18,151 bases of DNA from Microcystis aeruginosa W13-11. Its GTDB lineage: Bacteria > Cyanobacteriota > Cyanobacteriia > Cyanobacteriales > Microcystaceae. The translations under genes and the position numbers were made by a program. Below, piece after piece: positions 1 to 6,541 of this stretch; position 1 is the stretch's first letter; every line of letters starts with the position of its first letter. The stretch is from assembly GCA_009995705.1 (NCBI GenBank), contig JAADBR010000082.1:1-18151 (forward strand). The letters run 5' to 3'. The notes beneath the pieces are model-generated. The model did not search any database. It worked only from the letters and a program-made list of their open reading frames with translations, and was not told where the DNA came from.

Positions 1-108
1 TTTTCTATATACCCAACTTAATCGATTGATAAATTCGCTATTAGAATCCGTTTTTCCCTGCCATTTCTGTCTTACCCTTCCCTAGAGTGACAAAAGAGGG
101 ATATAGCG

Positions 109-466
109 GTTCTCACACCTGTGTGGCACATTTAAACCTTGGCTAATTAAGCTTTTCAACATCGATAATGTACCTCGTGCGAACAGGAAACGCTATAATC
201 CCAATAAATTTAAAGAACACATGGAAAAAGGAGATTTTGAGAATTGGCTGCATAATTAGGAGAAACAGAACTAGCAAATATAGCTCGGGCAACTCGCGAG
301 AAAAATGATAATGAGCGCCTACATTATTTTCTCAGAGAATGCTGTCTAGTCTTGATTGAGAGAAACCCTTAATATTTCCTAACAAAAACTTGATTTGATC
401 ACCAACTACCTGCAAGATAAAGAAAGAACGAATGAGATAGGGAATTTACAAAGGGATAAAAATTAA
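109..466 (+). pseudogene. decayed coding region, function not recognised
   Basis: No intact gene lies in the first 533 bases, but coding-like sequence runs through three frames in turn. The first is open from about 109 and contains VPRANRKRYNPNKFKEHM, ending at TAG 257-259. The second picks up at 256 (LGETELANIARATREKND, then a Leu/Cys-rich stretch) and stops at TAA 370-372. The third is open from 383 (ITNYLQDKERTNEIGNLQ) to TAA 464-466. The change at 256/257 looks like a one-base shift, because the residues on both sides form a plausible hydrophilic, helical protein. I do not recognise the family. It could be chance, but the composition is more protein-like than the rest of this intergenic stretch. 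Bases 1-108 and 467-507 show nothing further. Confidence 0.35.
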
Positions 467-507
467 AATCTTTCTGATTTCAAGCTACCAACGACCGGCG
501 CTAGTCA

Positions 508-535
508 CTGAAAACTGAAACCTGAAAACTGAAAT
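508..535. repeat. two tandem copies of a 14-bp unit at a start codon
   Basis: CTGAAAACTGAAAC (508-521) is followed at once by CTGAAAACTGAAAT (522-535). Within each copy CTGAAAA/CTGAAAC is itself a near-repeat of 7 bp. The second copy overlaps the A and T of the ATG at 534, so the array forms the immediate 5' leader of the methyltransferase gene and stands where a Shine-Dalgarno site would be expected. Similar 7-bp arrays occur at 7728-7750 and 15022-15062. Confidence 0.8.
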
Positions 536-1661
536 GACTCGATCCTATTTTGCTACCACCGCTAGGGGACTAGAAGAAATTGCCGCTAGGGAATTAGAAT
601 TCCTAGGGGCCAAGGAAGTGAAACCAGTGTTCACCGGAGTCCATTTTCAGGGGGATATCTCCCTACTCTATCGAGTCAATCTTTGGTCAAGAATTATTTT
701 TCGGGTTTTGGTTCCCATTGCCGAAATTCCCTGTGGGGATGAGAAGGAACTGTATGATGGTATTCAAGCCATTGATTGGCGAGATTATCTCAGCAGTGAG
801 GAAACTTTAGCGGTACAATGCACGGGAATGAACGATCGCCTCAATCACACCCATTACACCGCTTTAAGCATCAAAAACGCTATTATCGACCAACAGCGTC
901 AACAGGGCAATCCCCGTTCCTTTGTGGATACAGAAAACCCCGACCTGCAAATTAACGCTCATATCGAGAAAAATCGCTGTGTGCTTAGTTTAGATAGTTC
1001 TGGCCATAGTTTACATCGTCGCGGGTATCATCGGGCCATGGGAGTCGCACCTCTGAAAGAAAGTCTCGCCGCTGCTTTGGTAGAATTATCGGCATGGCAG
1101 GATGATATGGCGCTTTTGGACCCTTTTTGTGGTTCAGGAACCATTGTCATCGAAGCGACGTTAAAAGCTTTAAATATTGCCCCCGGTTTATCCCGTTCCC
1201 AGTTCGGATTTCAGAAATGGCCAGACCATCAACCGGATTTATGGGAATCTTTGCTTCAGGAAGCTAAAGAAAAACAAAAATCTCAGCTAAATGCGCCAAT
1301 TTATGCCAGTGATGCCGATTATGAGGTTTTGCATCAGGCCGAGGATAACGCCTATTTTTGTCAAGTGCAGGACTATATTAATTTTAGCTTGCAAAGCATC
1401 ACCGACTTAGAACCGACGAGCGATCGAGGGATTATTCTCTGTAATCCCCCTTACGGCAAAAGATTGGGCAATACCGAAGAATTAGGGGCTTTGTATAAAT
1501 CCTTCGGTGATGTCTTAAAACAGAGGTTTAAGGGTTGGACAGCCTATATTTTATCGGGAAACAAAGAACTGACTAAACAAATCGGCCTGCGTTCTTCCCG
1601 TCGCACTCCCTTGTATAACGGTTCTTTGCCCTGTACCCTCTTAAAATATGAGTTGTATTAA
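534..1661 (+). CDS. THUMP-domain class I SAM-dependent RNA methyltransferase (RlmL N-half/RlmKL-like)
   Basis: This is a predicted cytosolic methyltransferase acting on RNA, most likely a guanine N2 of 23S rRNA by analogy with the RlmL half of E. coli RlmKL. Residues 1 to about 160 form the N-terminal and THUMP RNA-binding part. The SAM-binding Rossmann part follows, with motif I as DPFCGSGT (from residue 196) and the catalytic NPPYGKR (from residue 304), the N-P-P-Y signature of amino-methylating enzymes. At 375 aa it matches the stand-alone cyanobacterial and Gram-positive form, which lacks the RlmK half. ATG 534 is used because MTRSYFATTARGLEEI is the normal family N-terminus. No clear Shine-Dalgarno precedes it; a 14-bp tandem repeat occupies that place. 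It converges with mdh and the two stop codons abut (1659-1661 and 1662-1664). The exact target base is not provable from sequence. Confidence 0.9.
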   Translation: MTRSYFATTARGLEEIAARELEFLGAKEVKPVFTGVHFQGDISLLYRVNLWSRIIFRVLVPIAEIPCGDEKELYDGIQAIDWRDYLSSEETLAVQCTGMNDRLNHTHYTALSIKNAIIDQQRQQGNPRSFVDTENPDLQINAHIEKNRCVLSLDSSGHSLHRRGYHRAMGVAPLKESLAAALVELSAWQDDMALLDPFCGSGTIVIEATLKALNIAPGLSRSQFGFQKWPDHQPDLWESLLQEAKEKQKSQLNAPIYASDADYEVLHQAEDNAYFCQVQDYINFSLQSITDLEPTSDRGIILCNPPYGKRLGNTEELGALYKSFGDVLKQRFKGWTAYILSGNKELTKQIGLRSSRRTPLYNGSLPCTLLKYELY

Positions 1662-2639
1662 CTACATCAAAACCTTGAGACTGTCAAGAGCTAAATGAAC
1701 ATTTTGACGAACTGAGGCAGCAGAAGTGTGTAGATCCAGACGTTCAGCATCGGTCAAACGCACTTCCAGAATACTTTCCACGCCCCGACAGCCTAGGCGA
1801 CAGGGAACCCCCAGATAGACATCCTGTAAACCGTATTCACTCTTAAGATAGGCTGCCGTCGGCAGTAAACGGGATTGATTTCTCAATATCGTCTCGACCA
1901 TGGTACAGGCAGAGGAAGCGGGGGCGTAATAAGCACCGCCAGTCTGTAGTAATTTGACGATTTCAGCGCCACCGTTGCGAGTTCTCTCCACTAAACGGTT
2001 AATTGTTATCTCGTCCATTAATTCGGTAATCGGCACACCACTAACGGTACAGTAACGGGGAAGGGGCAACATTAAATCACCGTGACCACCCAAAACCATA
2101 GCATGAACGTCGGCGGTACTAACCCCCAATTCCATGGCGATAAAGGTTTGTAAACGGGAAGAATCGAGGACCCCTGCCATTCCCATCACTCTTTGGGGGG
2201 GTAAACCGGTCGCTTGCCAGACTAGATAGGTCATCACATCTAGGGGATTAGTGATGACAATAAAAATGGCTTCCGGAGAATACTTGAGGCATTTAGTGGC
2301 GGCCTCAACGACAATTTTGGCATTGACATTCATGAGATCATCGCGACTCATGCCCGGTTTTCTGGCTAATCCGGCCGTAATCACGACAATATCCGAGCCT
2401 GCCGTGTCTTCGTAGTTATTAGTGCCGATAATCTCGCTGTCGTGCAGTTCTATGCCCTGAGCTTCCATCAAATCCAGGGCAATACCCTGGGGCAAACCAT
2501 TGACGATATCGAGGAGAACCACATCAGCGAGGTTTTTTTCGGCGATGCGTTGGGCTAGGGTGCGTCCGACGTTGCCGGCACCAATAACCGAGACTCGGGG
2601 GGATTGACAGGAGATGAGTGTGTCGTAGAAGTCAACCAT
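1662..2639 (-). CDS. mdh: malate dehydrogenase (NAD-dependent, LDH-like type)
   Basis: It catalyses reversible oxidation of malate to oxaloacetate with NAD in the cytosol, linking the incomplete cyanobacterial TCA cycle with PEP carboxylase products. The Rossmann glycine motif is GAGNVG (residues 20-25), with acidic D44 at the end of the second strand, as expected for NAD. Substrate residues are R93 and R99 in LARKPGMSRDDL, with R162 further on. The catalytic pair is D159 (GVLDSSR) and H186 in GGHGD. An Arg rather than Gln in the active-site loop (ARKPG) favours malate dehydrogenase over lactate dehydrogenase. The 325-aa length is normal for the LDH-like bacterial type. It lies 25 bases downstream of ndhO on the same strand and is probably cotranscribed with it, with a small hairpin between them. 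Confidence 0.95.
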   Translation of the reverse strand: MVDFYDTLISCQSPRVSVIGAGNVGRTLAQRIAEKNLADVVLLDIVNGLPQGIALDLMEAQGIELHDSEIIGTNNYEDTAGSDIVVITAGLARKPGMSRDDLMNVNAKIVVEAATKCLKYSPEAIFIVITNPLDVMTYLVWQATGLPPQRVMGMAGVLDSSRLQTFIAMELGVSTADVHAMVLGGHGDLMLPLPRYCTVSGVPITELMDEITINRLVERTRNGGAEIVKLLQTGGAYYAPASSACTMVETILRNQSRLLPTAAYLKSEYGLQDVYLGVPCRLGCRGVESILEVRLTDAERLDLHTSAASVRQNVHLALDSLKVLM

Positions 2640-2647
2640 GGTTTATG

Positions 2648-2666
2648 GATGAGGCAATTCCTCATC
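2648..2666. other. perfect hairpin between ndhO and mdh
   Basis: GATGAGG (2648-2654) and CCTCATC (2660-2666) form a perfect 7-bp stem with a 5-base loop. The stem reaches into the ndhO stop codon (complement of 2665-2667) and sits just upstream of the mdh start. There is no following T-run in the direction of transcription (leftward), so it is unlikely to be an intrinsic terminator. It could be an mRNA processing or stability element, or chance. Confidence 0.55.
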
Positions 2667-2880
2667 AGGCGGGTTCCAGTTGTTCGAGCTTTAGCCACAC
2701 ACTGGGGGTGGGAACACAGAATTTAATCAAAGCATAATCATCTTTTACGTCCAAGACTTCTGCTGTCGAGTCTAACATATAACTAGGTAAACGGCGATCG
2801 CTGGCTAGGGCTTCGAGGCTATTTTCTAGGTTTCCCGTCACCACGCGGACTAAAGCTCCTTTCTTAATTGTAGCTGCCAT
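2665..2880 (-). CDS. ndhO: NAD(P)H-quinone oxidoreductase subunit O
   Basis: NdhO is a small peripheral subunit of cyanobacterial/chloroplast NDH-1, the thylakoid complex of cyclic electron flow, respiration and CO2 uptake. The 71-aa product begins MAATIKKGALVRVV and ends VWLKLEQLEPA. The KKGALVRV start and the acidic 'EVLDVKDDYALIKF' core followed by a Pro-rich 'VPTPSVWL' segment are characteristic. A longer frame is open upstream to 2991, but ATG 2880 gives the family's usual length (about 70-80 aa), and the extra 37 residues look non-homologous. No transmembrane segment is visible, as expected for a stromal-side subunit. It is the first gene of a probable ndhO-mdh unit. Confidence 0.92.
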   Translation of the reverse strand: MAATIKKGALVRVVTGNLENSLEALASDRRLPSYMLDSTAEVLDVKDDYALIKFCVPTPSVWLKLEQLEPA

Positions 2881-3197
2881 GTTTTTCTGGTTAAATTTGC
2901 TGGGGGGTTTCTCCCATAAATTGTTACATATTCGGGCAGACCTCTGACAAGAGCTTTTTTCAATCATCAGTGAACTGATAACCGATACCAAAGGCTGAAT
3001 CTAAAACCTAATTGGTTAGGCTAAAAGCTTTGATGTACTTAGTTTTTACCCTTGTTTTTAGGTAGGAGAATTGCCGGATTCTTTCTTGTGCATGAGTGCC
3101 TGTCGCCCCTTGGCTTCAGAAACTGATAACTGATTCCGGGCTGATGGCTTTTTGGCTTAAGATAAAGTTTAGCCCTCGATCGAGTTCTCGTGTTTTC

Positions 3198-3851
3198 ATG
3201 GTTTTACAACTGCGCGTCTATGTTCCCGAACATCCTCTGGTTAAGCATTGGCTGGCGATCGCCCGCGATCAAAATACCCCCTCGGTACTGTTTAAAACAG
3301 CAATGACGGAACTAGGGCGCTGGTTGACCTACGAAGCAGCCAGGCAATGGTTGCCGACCCTAGAAACTAGCGTCAAAACCCCTCTAGCCGAATGTCGGGC
3401 TACTTTTATCGATCCTAGCGTACCGATGGCCGTAGTCCCGATTTTACGCGCAGGATTAGCCCTGTTGGAAGGGGCGCAAAGTCTTTTACCCCTAGCTAGT
3501 ACCTATCATCTCGGTTTAGCCAGAAACGAGGAAACCCTAGAGGCGAGTTGTTATTTAAATAAATTACCGGCTAGTTTTGATCCAGCCACGAGAGTGTTAA
3601 TTCTTGAACCGATGTTAGCCACGGGGGGATCAATTTCAACGGCAATGGCAGAAATTACCAGCAGAGGCGTTGATCCTGCCCTAATTCGCGTGATTTCCGT
3701 GGTGGCTGCCCCGCCGGCTTTACAGAAATTGAGTCAGAATTATCCCAGCTTGAACATCTATACGGCTATTATCGATGAAGGATTAAATAGCCGCGGTTAC
3801 ATCGTGCCGGGGTTGGGCGATGCCGGCGATCGAGCTTTTGGAACCTATTAG
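3198..3851 (+). CDS. upp: uracil phosphoribosyltransferase
   Basis: It converts uracil and PRPP to UMP in pyrimidine salvage (cytosol). The PRPP-binding loop is VLILEPMLATGGS (residues 133-145), with Glu where many homologues have Asp. The uracil-binding C-terminus YIVPGLGDAGDRAFGTY (201-217) is the UPRT hallmark, and PILRAGLALLEG (81-92) is the conserved flexible-loop region. ATG 3198 gives 217 aa, the usual length; the frame is open back to 3096, but the extra 34 residues (LQKLITDSGLMAFW...) are not UPRT-like. A HIP1 site (3255-3262) lies in the coding sequence. The next gene starts 14 bases after the stop and its Shine-Dalgarno (AGGAG, 3850-3854) overlaps the upp stop codon, suggesting a two-gene unit. 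Confidence 0.95.
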   Translation: MVLQLRVYVPEHPLVKHWLAIARDQNTPSVLFKTAMTELGRWLTYEAARQWLPTLETSVKTPLAECRATFIDPSVPMAVVPILRAGLALLEGAQSLLPLASTYHLGLARNEETLEASCYLNKLPASFDPATRVLILEPMLATGGSISTAMAEITSRGVDPALIRVISVVAAPPALQKLSQNYPSLNIYTAIIDEGLNSRGYIVPGLGDAGDRAFGTY

Positions 3852-3865
3852 GAGAAAAACGGATT

Positions 3866-4153
3866 ATGAGTCAGCGAGATGGGTTTGCGGGCGGTTTTTT
3901 AGCCGGTGCGATTGTCGGTGGTTTAGTGGGCGGTGTTTTGGGGACAGTGTTGGCTAATCGCAGCCGTCGCGGTTCAGCAGATGGTGATAATCAGTCTTTT
4001 TTGGAAGAAATCCGCAATGGGCGCTTGACTCCAGAGGAAGGTATGGAAATGGCCCGCCGCAGTTTAGAAGATAAAATTGCCCAGTTAAATCTGGCGATCG
4101 ATGATGTGCGTCAACAGTTGGGATCGGTACAGGAAAACGGCAGCGATCATTAA
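3866..4153 (+). CDS. small membrane protein with glycine zipper and coiled-coil tail
   Basis: The 95-aa protein starts MSQRDGFAGGF. Residues about 7-30 form one hydrophobic segment with GxxxG-type spacing (GGFLAGAIVGGLVGGVLGTV), followed by a basic NRSRRG stop-transfer stretch. The rest is polar and helical (EEIRNGRLTPEEGMEM, then a heptad-like segment of about 30 residues), fitting a single-pass protein with a cytosolic coiled coil, perhaps like YtxH/gas-vesicle-GvpP-like small proteins. AGGAG lies 11 bases before the ATG. Small proteins of this build are conserved in cyanobacteria, but I know no function. It follows upp by 14 bases and is probably cotranscribed with it. Confidence 0.8.
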   Translation: MSQRDGFAGGFLAGAIVGGLVGGVLGTVLANRSRRGSADGDNQSFLEEIRNGRLTPEEGMEMARRSLEDKIAQLNLAIDDVRQQLGSVQENGSDH

Positions 4154-4183
4154 ATAGGGTTGGCTGAATAAATCTCAAAACCT

Positions 4184-4245
4184 TTATATCTGAACTTCCC
4201 CATACATATATACCATAATAGCCGAAAACTCTTATCCATCAATGG
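4184..4245. repeat. dispersed repeat, copy 1 (62 bp)
   Basis: This stretch from TTATATCTGAACTTCCCC to CTTATCCATCAATGG recurs in the same orientation at 18033-18095 with four substitutions and one extra C, about 92% identical by eye. It is preceded at 4156 by AGGGTTGGCTGAATAAA, which resembles the outer end of the 6350/13251 repeats read in reverse complement (AGGGTTGGTTGAAAAAG). The pair probably marks the end region of an IS or MITE. Bases 4246-4425 contain no gene I can defend. Confidence 0.75.
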
Positions 4246-4425
4246 TTGGCAAAATCCTCTAGTGTTTTTACTAAGAGTTGTCAAACAATCTGGTTCTTCG
4301 GTTTGTGTTATGCAATGGACGGGGGTTATAAGGGATGGAACCCTTATTTAGAAAGGCATTTGGCGATTTTTGTCGATTGTTTTTTATCTAGAGCGAACTA
4401 ATCAATTAAATCTCTTGCCAGATAA

Positions 4426-4941
4426 GGATTTAGTCGATTTATGCCCCCCTATCGAACCATACCAAGTAAGGAAGAGCCGAAAACTTTTCCTATCCCCAAT
4501 CTACTCGAGAATCCAGCCGGATCAGACCAACAAATTCGTCAGCTTAACGGCAAAAGCTCACCACCGAGACGAAATTATTTAAATACCGATAGCGTTGCTA
4601 GATTGCTTCTCGAAATTGAGCAAGAACAAGCCATTTCGCCAGCTTATAGCCAAGGGATTAAACAATTAATTAAACGAGATTTACATCCTCAAGCGTGGAA
4701 AGAAAAACCTTTTAATCCTATCCAAGACTTTTTAGGTCAATCTCTCCCCGTTAACACTCAATTTTATGCTAAAATGGGCTGGACATTTAATAATAGAAAT
4801 GATGCGGCTATTATCGTCAGTCCTGATAACAAAGCTCATTATATTTTAGTTGTCTTTGGAGATGAAAAAAAGTTTTATCAAGACAAAGAGTTTTTTCCGA
4901 TTCTTTCACGACAAGTTTATAACCAAATGCTTAAAAAATGA
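4426..4941 (+). pseudogene. C-terminal remnant of a serine hydrolase (class A beta-lactamase-like)
   Basis: This frame encodes the C-terminal part of what looks like a penicillin-recognising serine hydrolase. The segment SSPPRRNYLNTDSVARLLLE fits the region where class A-like folds have 'NxTTPxDLARLL', and KMGWTFNNRNDAAIIVS followed by HYILVVFGDEKKFY fits the KTG strand and the following beta strands, with K-M-G in place of K-T-G. Nothing corresponding to the catalytic SxxK or SDN motifs is present upstream. The frame is closed by TAA at 4423-4425, and the first 40 residues or so (PYRTIPSKEEPKTFPIPN) are not recognisable. An ATG at 4441 could be used, but the product would lack catalytic residues. 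I infer a 5'-truncated gene. The stop is followed after about 20 bases by the MNT gene. Confidence 0.55.
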
Positions 4942-4960
4942 CTTAAGAAAAGACTAAAAA

Positions 4961-5251
4961 ATAAAACGCTATCAACTTCTTCAAAAAAAACGAGAGCATA
5001 TTATAAAAATTGCTCGAAAGCATGGGGCATTTAATATTCTAATATTTGGATCAGTTGCTAGAGGCGAAGACAGCAATGACATTGATATTGATTTTTTAGT
5101 AGAAATGGAACACGGACGCAACTTATTAGATAGAATTGGTTTAATTCAAGACTTAGAAGATTATTTAGGCTGTAAAGTTGATGTGGCTACTATTAACAGT
5201 TTACGAGATTGTTTTCGGGAAAGAATCATGAAAGAGGTGATTCCTTTATGA
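4961..5251 (+). CDS. MNT-domain nucleotidyltransferase antitoxin (MntA-like), ATA in place of ATG
   Basis: The 96-aa product is a minimal nucleotidyltransferase. FGSVARGEDSNDIDIDFLVE carries the GSx10DxD signature (G30, S31, D42, D44) that binds nucleotide and metal. In the MntA-HepT family the MNT protein neutralises its HEPN partner by AMPylating a tyrosine. The frame opens after TAA 4955-4957, and no ATG, GTG or TTG occurs in frame before the catalytic motif. The codon where homologues normally start (x-K-R-Y-Q-L-L) is ATA at 4961, preceded by the purine-rich AAGAAAAG. So either ATA serves as a weak start, the gene has lost its start, or this is a base error. The stop overlaps the hepT start (ATGA, 5248-5251), giving translational coupling. 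Low GC and A-rich codons differ from the core genes nearby. Confidence 0.8.
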   Translation: MKRYQLLQKKREHIIKIARKHGAFNILIFGSVARGEDSNDIDIDFLVEMEHGRNLLDRIGLIQDLEDYLGCKVDVATINSLRDCFRERIMKEVIPL

Positions 5252-5595
5252 ATGATGACTTAATTTATTTAGGTGATATTTTAGATAGAATTGAACGAAT
5301 CGAATCTTATACACAGGAGGGAAAAGACAGATTCTATCAATCTTTATTAATTCAAGATGCTGTGATTCGCTGTTTTGAAGTCATTGGAGAAGCTGTTAAA
5401 CAACTCTCTCCTGATATTAGAAAAAAATATCCTGAAATTACCCGGCGTGAAATTGCATGGTTTCGAGATATTTTAATCCATAGCTATACGGGAATCAATT
5501 TAGATGAAGTTTGGGGAGTTATTAAAGATAATTTACCTAAATTAAAACAACAAATTCAGCAAATTATTGCCAATGAAAAAATTAAAATTAGTTGA
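5248..5595 (+). CDS. hepT: HEPN-domain toxin (HepT/DUF86 family)
   Basis: The 115-aa all-helical protein carries the HEPN RNase motif in FRDILIHSYTG: R73, four residues, H78, then Y80, matching RX4HXY. Family knowledge: R and H form the RNase active site of the dimer, and the Tyr is AMPylated by the cognate MNT antitoxin. The upstream helix IQDAVIRCFEVIGEAVKQL is typical of DUF86. ATG 5248 is chosen because it overlaps the MNT stop (ATGA), has AGAGGTG upstream, and gives the normal N-terminus (MNDDLIYLGDILDRIERIE). The frame is open further back to 5209, but that part lies inside the MNT gene. All key residues are intact, so a working toxin is predicted. Whether the antitoxin is made depends on the odd MNT start. 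Confidence 0.9.
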   Translation: MNDDLIYLGDILDRIERIESYTQEGKDRFYQSLLIQDAVIRCFEVIGEAVKQLSPDIRKKYPEITRREIAWFRDILIHSYTGINLDEVWGVIKDNLPKLKQQIQQIIANEKIKIS

Positions 5596-5614
5596 CAACA
5601 TAGAGGTTAAACAA

Positions 5615-5737
5615 GTGAATCAAATTATTTGTATCGGCGATCACAATGCAGGAAAAACACATCTTTGTCTAGAAATTCTCAATCCTAATTATCATTATAG
5701 CAATTCTCTAACTTATGAGGTACAGGAGCAACAGTGA
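5615..5737 (+). pseudogene. truncated P-loop NTPase N-terminus downstream of hepT
   Basis: A reading frame starting at GTG 5615 (AGAGG eight bases upstream) encodes MNQIICIGDHNAGKTHL and about 20 further residues. A first beta strand runs directly into a Walker A loop, GDHNAGKT (residues 8-15), as in small GTPases and other P-loop NTPases. An in-frame ATG at 5573 would overlap hepT by 23 bases and add 14 residues, but the GTG gives the cleaner P-loop N-terminus. After about residue 32 (NPNYHYSNS) the sequence runs into antisense IS630-family transposase DNA and stops at TGA 5735-5737, so the Walker B and all later parts are missing. The fragment lies 19 bases after hepT and could once have been its third operon gene. 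The family cannot be fixed from this piece. Confidence 0.6.
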
Positions 5738-5877
5738 GTAAACCAATTGCGAAGATCTTTTTGAGTAACCCCTAACATAGCCAATTCAATCCCTTCTATT
5801 AAGTCTTTGTAGATTCTCGCCTTCAGTTTTCTTAACATCGCTTTCACTTTTGACCAAAAGTTTTCAATAGCTGGACT
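5713..5877 (-). mobile_element. IS630-family transposase, C-terminal remnant
   Basis: On the minus strand, codons from 5877 to the TAA at 5713-5715 read SPAIENFWSKVKAMLRKLKA..., continue through DLIEGIELAM and VTQKDLRNWFTHC, and end CCSCTS. The 'P-x-x-N-P-I-E-x-x-W-S-x-x-K' region with its catalytic Glu, and the C-terminal NWFTHC, are typical of IS630-type DDE transposases. Here the motif reads SPAIENFW, so a few residues before the I-E-N have been lost, and a TGA codon (5878-5880) stands immediately upstream in the frame. The first two thirds of the gene are absent. This piece interrupts the P-loop gene downstream of hepT. It is a dead remnant. Confidence 0.8.
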
Positions 5878-6349
5878 TCACCCCTACAGAAATACTAAAA
5901 AATCAACAAAACCCTTACTGCAGGGAACTTCTCCAAAAAAATTGAAAAGAAGCTACTGGGTACATTTTTCGCTTGAAAATGGCTGTACCGTTGACTGTAT
6001 CTGGAGTAGAGCGATGACCTAGAGTTGGCTGTATAGTGATCGCTAACCTGATTGTAACAGATGGTGTCACTAATCTCTAGAGTAAGCGATTCCCTCTGTA
6101 GCCGTGTTTTTGCTGGTTTTCTGCCTCGAAACAAGCTATAATGGTCGAAGGGTCAAATTTGAAAAATTTTGCTTTAAACCCTATCTGCGTAAGGACTTCA
6201 AGAGTTTGTGTCCAGTAGTCCATTGGTATTATATGGCTTTAACTCAGGCTCTGTAAGACTTTTAGCCATAGCTAGTATATTTATACGGGGAAAGTCCAGA
6301 CATACATCTGTACTGAATAAAAAAAATGCAGGACTTTTAGGGTATTTTA
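5878..6349. other. intergenic stretch, probable decayed mobile DNA
   Basis: No reading frame here looks like a protein family; the longer open frames (for example leftward from 6134) have unlikely composition. The stretch lies between an IS630 remnant and a dispersed repeat that looks like an element end, so it is probably the wreckage of one or more insertions. I see no tRNA, CRISPR array or clear terminator. Confidence 0.5.
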
Positions 6350-6390
6350 CCTTTTTCCTATCGGCATTTCAGGCTTTTTCAACATACCCT
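6350..6390. repeat. dispersed 41-bp repeat, copy 1
   Basis: This stretch (CCTTTTTCCTA, CGGCATTTCAG and CTTTTTCAAC, ending ACCCT) recurs at 13251-13291 in the same orientation with four mismatches. The outer end reads AGGGTATGTTGAAAAAG on the other strand. It ends exactly at the stop codon of the 50-aa gene on its right, so the insertion may have set that gene's 3' end. It is probably the terminus of an IS or MITE. Confidence 0.75.
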
Positions 6391-6541
6391 ACTTAACTTT
6401 TCGCAATCCTTTAGAAAGATAGGCAACGAAAAAAGCTAACACTCCCGTCATCCCTACCTCGAAATAATTAGTCATGAGAATAGCGGTAAAAAAAAGGAGT
6501 AAGATGATTAATATAGTCCGCTTTTGTTCAGGTAATTTCAT
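6389..6541 (-). CDS. 50-aa membrane protein overlapping the reductase gene
   Basis: A short frame runs from ATG (complement of 6539-6541) to TAG (complement of 6389-6391). It encodes MKLPEQKRTILIILLLFF, a short turn (TNYFEVGMTG), a second hydrophobic segment (VLAFFVAYL) and a basic tail, SKGLRKVK. Two membrane segments with positive ends suggest a real small membrane protein. The start codon lies inside the 3' end of the reductase gene (14-bp overlap), which suggests translational coupling. The stop codon falls on the edge of a dispersed repeat, so the original C-terminus may have been longer. I do not recognise the family. Confidence 0.6.
   Translation of the reverse strand: MKLPEQKRTILIILLLFFTAILMTNYFEVGMTGVLAFFVAYLSKGLRKVK

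Noticed and set aside
2648..2666. Intrinsic terminator between ndhO and mdh
   Set aside because: The stem is perfect, but no T-run follows in the direction of transcription, and the two genes look cotranscribed.
2881..2991. N-terminal extension of NdhO by 37 residues
   Set aside because: NdhO proteins are about 70-80 aa and start near MAATIKKG; the extra part shows no family features.
3096..3197. N-terminal extension of Upp by 34 residues
   Set aside because: The residues are unlike UPRT, whereas ATG 3198 gives the family's normal start and length.
4246..4425. Short rightward frame MDGGYKGWNPYLERHLAIF
   Set aside because: Only 28 codons, with no match I recognise and no clear ribosome site.
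4370..4582. 70-aa rightward frame beginning MSIVFYLERTNQ
   Set aside because: It overlaps the serine-hydrolase remnant in another frame and shows no recognisable domain; kept out as unsupported, although its first residues could be part of a decayed gene.
5895..6134. 79-aa leftward frame
   Set aside because: Its composition is not protein-like, it has no homology I recognise, and it lies in IS debris.
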